From: Adiantum capillus-veneris
Lineage: Eukaryota; Streptophyta; Polypodiopsida; Polypodiales; Pteridaceae
DNA: 60,000 bases
Direction of reading: 5' to 3'
NCBI GenBank assembly: GCA_014529385.2
Contig: CM043951.1
Span: forward strand, 112,888,469-112,948,468
A model generated the notes under the pieces. The model was not told the DNA's origin. It did not search any database and saw nothing but the letters and a program-made list of their open reading frames with translations. Shown one piece after another: positions 56,890-60,000 of the stretch. A program made the position numbers and the translations under genes. Each line of letters begins with the position of its first letter. Positions within the stretch are counted from its first letter, which is position 1.

Positions 56890-56909
56890 TGGCGCCGTTG
56901 CCGGGGACG
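56890..56909 (+). promoter_or_regulatory. Element F primer binding site
   Basis: TGGCGCCGTTGCCGGGGA is the primer site seen in Athila/Tat-type plant gypsy elements, commonly assigned to a non-Met tRNA. Its match to that class is excellent, in contrast to the initiator-Met sites of A, B and G. Confidence 0.9.
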
Positions 56910-58291
56910 AGAGCCCTAAGTAGGTGACCTTAGACTAATCCTTCGAGGTGAGTCGTATAAACTACTTTGTATAATTTAGTTAGAAAAGATCTAGGAGTGG
57001 TGGACTCCGAAGATCTAGAGAGATACTAGGAAGTGGGGTATTCCTGGGTCTTCCGTGTTGACAGTATTTTTAGTTTAGCTTAGATTTGTTTGTTGTTTTG
57101 GTTGTGTTGAGTAGTTGTTGATAGAAGAAGAATTTGCTAGTCCGTGAGTGGCAGTGGATCTCTTTAAGATCACAATTACCAAACCCATTTTATGATTAGG
57201 AATAGCTTAGGTAGGACTTCATTTGATCCTGATCTAGAGCTAGTAATCATTGGAGTATTTGCTTGATATGGTTGATTGCATGTTAGTAGTGAAACTTGCA
57301 ATAAACAAAAGTCAGAGAAATTTTCTGTGTATCTGGGAGTTGCTGAGCACTAGAGAAAGCTTTAGGAAGGATTCTGTGCCAAAAAACTGGAAATCTGCAA
57401 CTTTAGACATCATACGCGTATGATGTCTAAATGACCAAACAGAGACCAAAACAGAAATTTTGACTTTACCAGAGTGTTCAAAAGGGGGGTTATACCCTAA
57501 TTTCAACTTAAAACAAGAGCATTAACACTCAAAGAAACCCAAAAAGACAAGTCGGAGTCCAAGAAACGCAAAGAAGAGGAAAGTTTGGATTCAGATCTTG
57601 TTTTTACATTTAAACCTGACAAAAACACTTGAAACTCAATTGTAAACATTGGAGAAGGCTTAAAACCAAGAATAGTCAAAATCTGGGACAAAAGACATCA
57701 TACGCGTATAATGTCTTTTGGCACATCCACTACTTATTTTTGATATCTGACCTGACAAGATTGTTACAAGCACTGTAGGAAGCATAAATATCAAGTTTTG
57801 ACCCAAATTGATGAAAAAGACATCATACGCGTATGATGTCTTTGACCTAATTTTGGACATATTTTGATACTTTGCCAACACAGATCCACTGTAATAGCTG
57901 TCTAGAGGTTATATTTCAAGTTTCATCCCATTTGGATCACAATTGACCCAAAACAAGTCAAAAGCGGAAAATTGCCAAGAAAAGCCTAAATTAGCCATAA
58001 CTTGCTCAAACAGAGTTCAAACTGAATTTTGTGAGTGGACAGAGCATAAGGGGGCTACTGAGAGTGAGCATAACCAAAATAGTCCAAATCTGTGAAAAAA
58101 GACATCATACGCGTATAATGTCTTTTTCAGCATAACTGCAACAAAATTCTCACTTGATGAAACAGAAGTTGTCCAACTGACAAGATTAAACAATTGACCA
58201 AGTATCAATCAGTTTGGATCAATTTTGACCACAAAAACTTGGGGAAAACAAATTGCCGAGACGGAAAAGTTAAAGTCTTTTAGGGGAATTG
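56910..58291 (+). other. Element F leader with four palindromes
   Basis: About 1.4 kb without a supported coding frame lies between the primer site and gag. Four copies of a 24-bp palindrome, AGACATCATACG joined to its reverse complement, start at 57405, 57693, 57818 and 58100. Flanking text is partly repeated (AATAGTCAAAATCTG against AATAGTCCAAATCTG before copies 2 and 4). Short minus-strand frames here are chance. Confidence 0.8.
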
Positions 58292-60000
58292 ATGAATTTG
58301 AGATCGGGCAGGAATCTCCAGAATAACCAACCAAAACAAGGGGAACAAGCAAGTGTCATATCAACCGAGGGAAGTGTAAACCAAAGTTGGGTGCAACCAT
58401 TAGAGCCGATCTTTGAAGGAAGTGTTTCTGATACTTCTTCGGAGAGATCTTACGAGATTTTCACCGAACACTTGGAACACTTGAACCTGAATAACAGAGA
58501 AAATATGGCAGCAGGATCATCAAACCCTTCCGCCACAATGAAGCTATTGTTCATAAAATACCAGTACGACAATGAGCAAGGTGCCAAGATCTACAAAGAT
58601 GGAATGGACCGCTATTGTGTAAAGATAGAGGAGAGACCTAGTGAGTTCAAGGACTTAGTGCCTGTGAGCTATAGCGGAGATAGATATCTAGATGACGAGG
58701 GTACCATGTACTTGGTAGTCCTAAACCCTAACATTGTGGACAAGTGGGGATTGATGGGCACCAAAGCCAAAGTAGATGAAGAACTCGAGGAGAAAGCACC
58801 AATAATGAGCTTCCCTGATGCGAGGTTAAGAAGAGAGAATGAAACTACAAGGATCAACACTGATAACATCTATGTGGGGCTATACAGATATAATAATGGG
58901 GAGCAGGATCTCTATTATAGATGTGAAGAACCCTACACTGGAGAGTTGACAGACCGAAAAAGACTTTATGTCTTTCCCTACACAGAGGGATCGGAAGTGA
59001 AAATTGCCGCTTACGACAAGTATGGGAGGCAATACTCAACAATGGGCAAGAAAGAATTAGAAGGATATACATACTTTGGGGGACCACTACATCAGTATTA
59101 TGTTACTTCTAGCTCACAAAGACCAACACCAACAAATGGAGTGCAAAACCCAATGACAACAGGAGGACAAAGAACTCAGGTTGCTGCCTCTTTCAGCCAA
59201 CCTCCGTACTCGAAGCTTGGACCAATGGGATCATTACATTCCAGAGAGTCAATGGATACGAATCGAGGTAGTGCAGTTCCAATCCACACATATACCACTC
59301 CAGGTCCAAGGTTCGAAGCGAAACCATCACATTTACCTCCTAGTAGTAGATTCAGGGCAGGGGAACCGACAAGGGTAACCCATGAAGTCCATGATGCTAG
59401 AGAAAGCTTTAGCCGGGACATAGGAGCAATGAGATTGGTAGCAGACCATAGACGTATGAGACCATCTCAAGTCGCGAAGTGTATGCCAAAGAAGTATGGT
59501 GGTTCAGGAGATCCGTATGCACATGTGTCACTCTTTAAGCAAGTCTTAAGAGCTAAGCAGATAACAGATTTCCATACACAATACGAGCGATTTGGTCTTA
59601 CTCTAGAAGGTACGGCATTGACATGGTTTCAACCACTAAACATAGGGGGATTCCATGACATTGACCATTTGCTAAGAGAGTTTGCTGAGGAATTCTCAAA
59701 ACGAGGGATTAAGCACAATACGGTCTCACAAATATATGCTTTTAAACAGAGAGAACACGAAAAAGTGAAGGAAGCTTCACTTCGCTTCAAACAATACATT
59801 GAGAGATGTCCAGTACGTGAACGACCACAAGATGACAGACTATCGGTTCTCTTTATCGAGGGATTGAGAAACGACACTCTCAAGAAGGACTTGCACTTGA
59901 AAGCTTGTACAAGTTTCGAGCAAGTAACGAGAGAAGCATTGTACTTAGTGGATAACTGTATGGTTTATGGAGAGGTGTCAGCGGATACAGATTTTGCATC
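58292..60000 (+). CDS. Element F gag, open to the window end
   Basis: At least 569 codons run without a stop from ATG 58292, the first ATG after an in-frame TAA at 58271. A second candidate start is ATG 58505 (MAAGSSNPSATMKLLF). Residues about 80-270 form an unusual Tyr-rich region with two similar modules (LLFIKYQYDNEQGAKIYKD and NIYVGLYRYNNGEQDLYYRC). About 270-390 is Pro/Ser/Gln-rich and probably disordered. About 395-545 is the retrotransposon gag domain: KKYGGSGDPYAHVSLFKQVL, then LEGTALTWFQPLNIGGFHDI and RPQDDRLSVLFIEGLRNDTL. It would build the element particle. The zinc knuckle and pol are expected beyond the window. No defect is visible, so this is the youngest-looking element here. 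Confidence 0.88.
   Translation, partial: MNLRSGRNLQNNQPKQGEQASVISTEGSVNQSWVQPLEPIFEGSVSDTSSERSYEIFTEHLEHLNLNNRENMAAGSSNPSATMKLLFIKYQYDNEQGAKIYKDGMDRYCVKIEERPSEFKDLVPVSYSGDRYLDDEGTMYLVVLNPNIVDKWGLMGTKAKVDEELEEKAPIMSFPDARLRRENETTRINTDNIYVGLYRYNNGEQDLYYRCEEPYTGELTDRKRLYVFPYTEGSEVKIAAYDKYGRQYSTMGKKELEGYTYFGGPLHQYYVTSSSQRPTPTNGVQNPMTTGGQRTQVAASFSQPPYSKLGPMGSLHSRESMDTNRGSAVPIHTYTTPGPRFEAKPSHLPPSSRFRAGEPTRVTHEVHDARESFSRDIGAMRLVADHRRMRPSQVAKCMPKKYGGSGDPYAHVSLFKQVLRAKQITDFHTQYERFGLTLEGTALTWFQPLNIGGFHDIDHLLREFAEEFSKRGIKHNTVSQIYAFKQREHEKVKEASLRFKQYIERCPVRERPQDDRLSVLFIEGLRNDTLKKDLHLKACTSFEQVTREALYLVDNCMVYGEVSADTDFA

Overview
The window looks like nuclear DNA of a land plant with a large, repeat-rich genome. 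A homosporous fern is my best guess. I base this on degenerate PPR repeats with the DMYAK-type spacing common in fern genomes, on nested and decayed Ty3/gypsy and Ty1/copia elements, and on one tetraspanin gene with the plant-type cysteine signature. The fern assignment is inference. I see no prokaryotic signals, no CRISPR array, no rRNA and no tRNA gene.

Layout. 1-2165: AT-rich diverged tandem repeat. 2854-5485: decayed PPR gene (+) split by a 468-bp inverted-repeat element. 5486-11110: gypsy element A (-), truncated. 12114-14000: gag and protease of a second gypsy family, C (-). 14480-25356: a chromodomain gypsy element, B/D (-), whose integrase is split by 2.7 kb of unidentified DNA, followed by a fold-back LTR fragment to 25616. 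25617-28950: non-coding DNA and microsatellites. 29108-30351: the only intact host-type gene, a two-exon tetraspanin (-). 31249-36446: a pogo/Tigger-like DNA transposon with an almost complete transposase (+). 36447-41140: mostly non-coding DNA, with PPR scraps and a long CT microsatellite. 41147-41655: remnant of copia element H. About 41690-56200: gypsy element E (+), with gag, protease, reverse transcriptase, RNase H, integrase and an extra 3' reading frame. Copia element G (50097-55576, -) sits inside that extra frame with matching 5-bp target duplications. About 56226-60000: the 5' end of a further gypsy element, F (+), with a tRNA primer site, a palindrome-bearing leader and a gag frame still open at the window end.

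How the parts relate. Nearly everything is retrotransposon sequence of different ages. A, B/D and C are old and full of frameshifts. E keeps one frame through 5.9 kb but carries 19 in-frame stop codons. G is a nearly complete insertion with small defects. F shows no defect in the visible part. Where a residue can be predicted, many stop codons stand where Gln or Arg is expected, which suggests C-to-T decay of methylated DNA. The tetraspanin would be a membrane scaffold protein and has no functional link to the surrounding elements.
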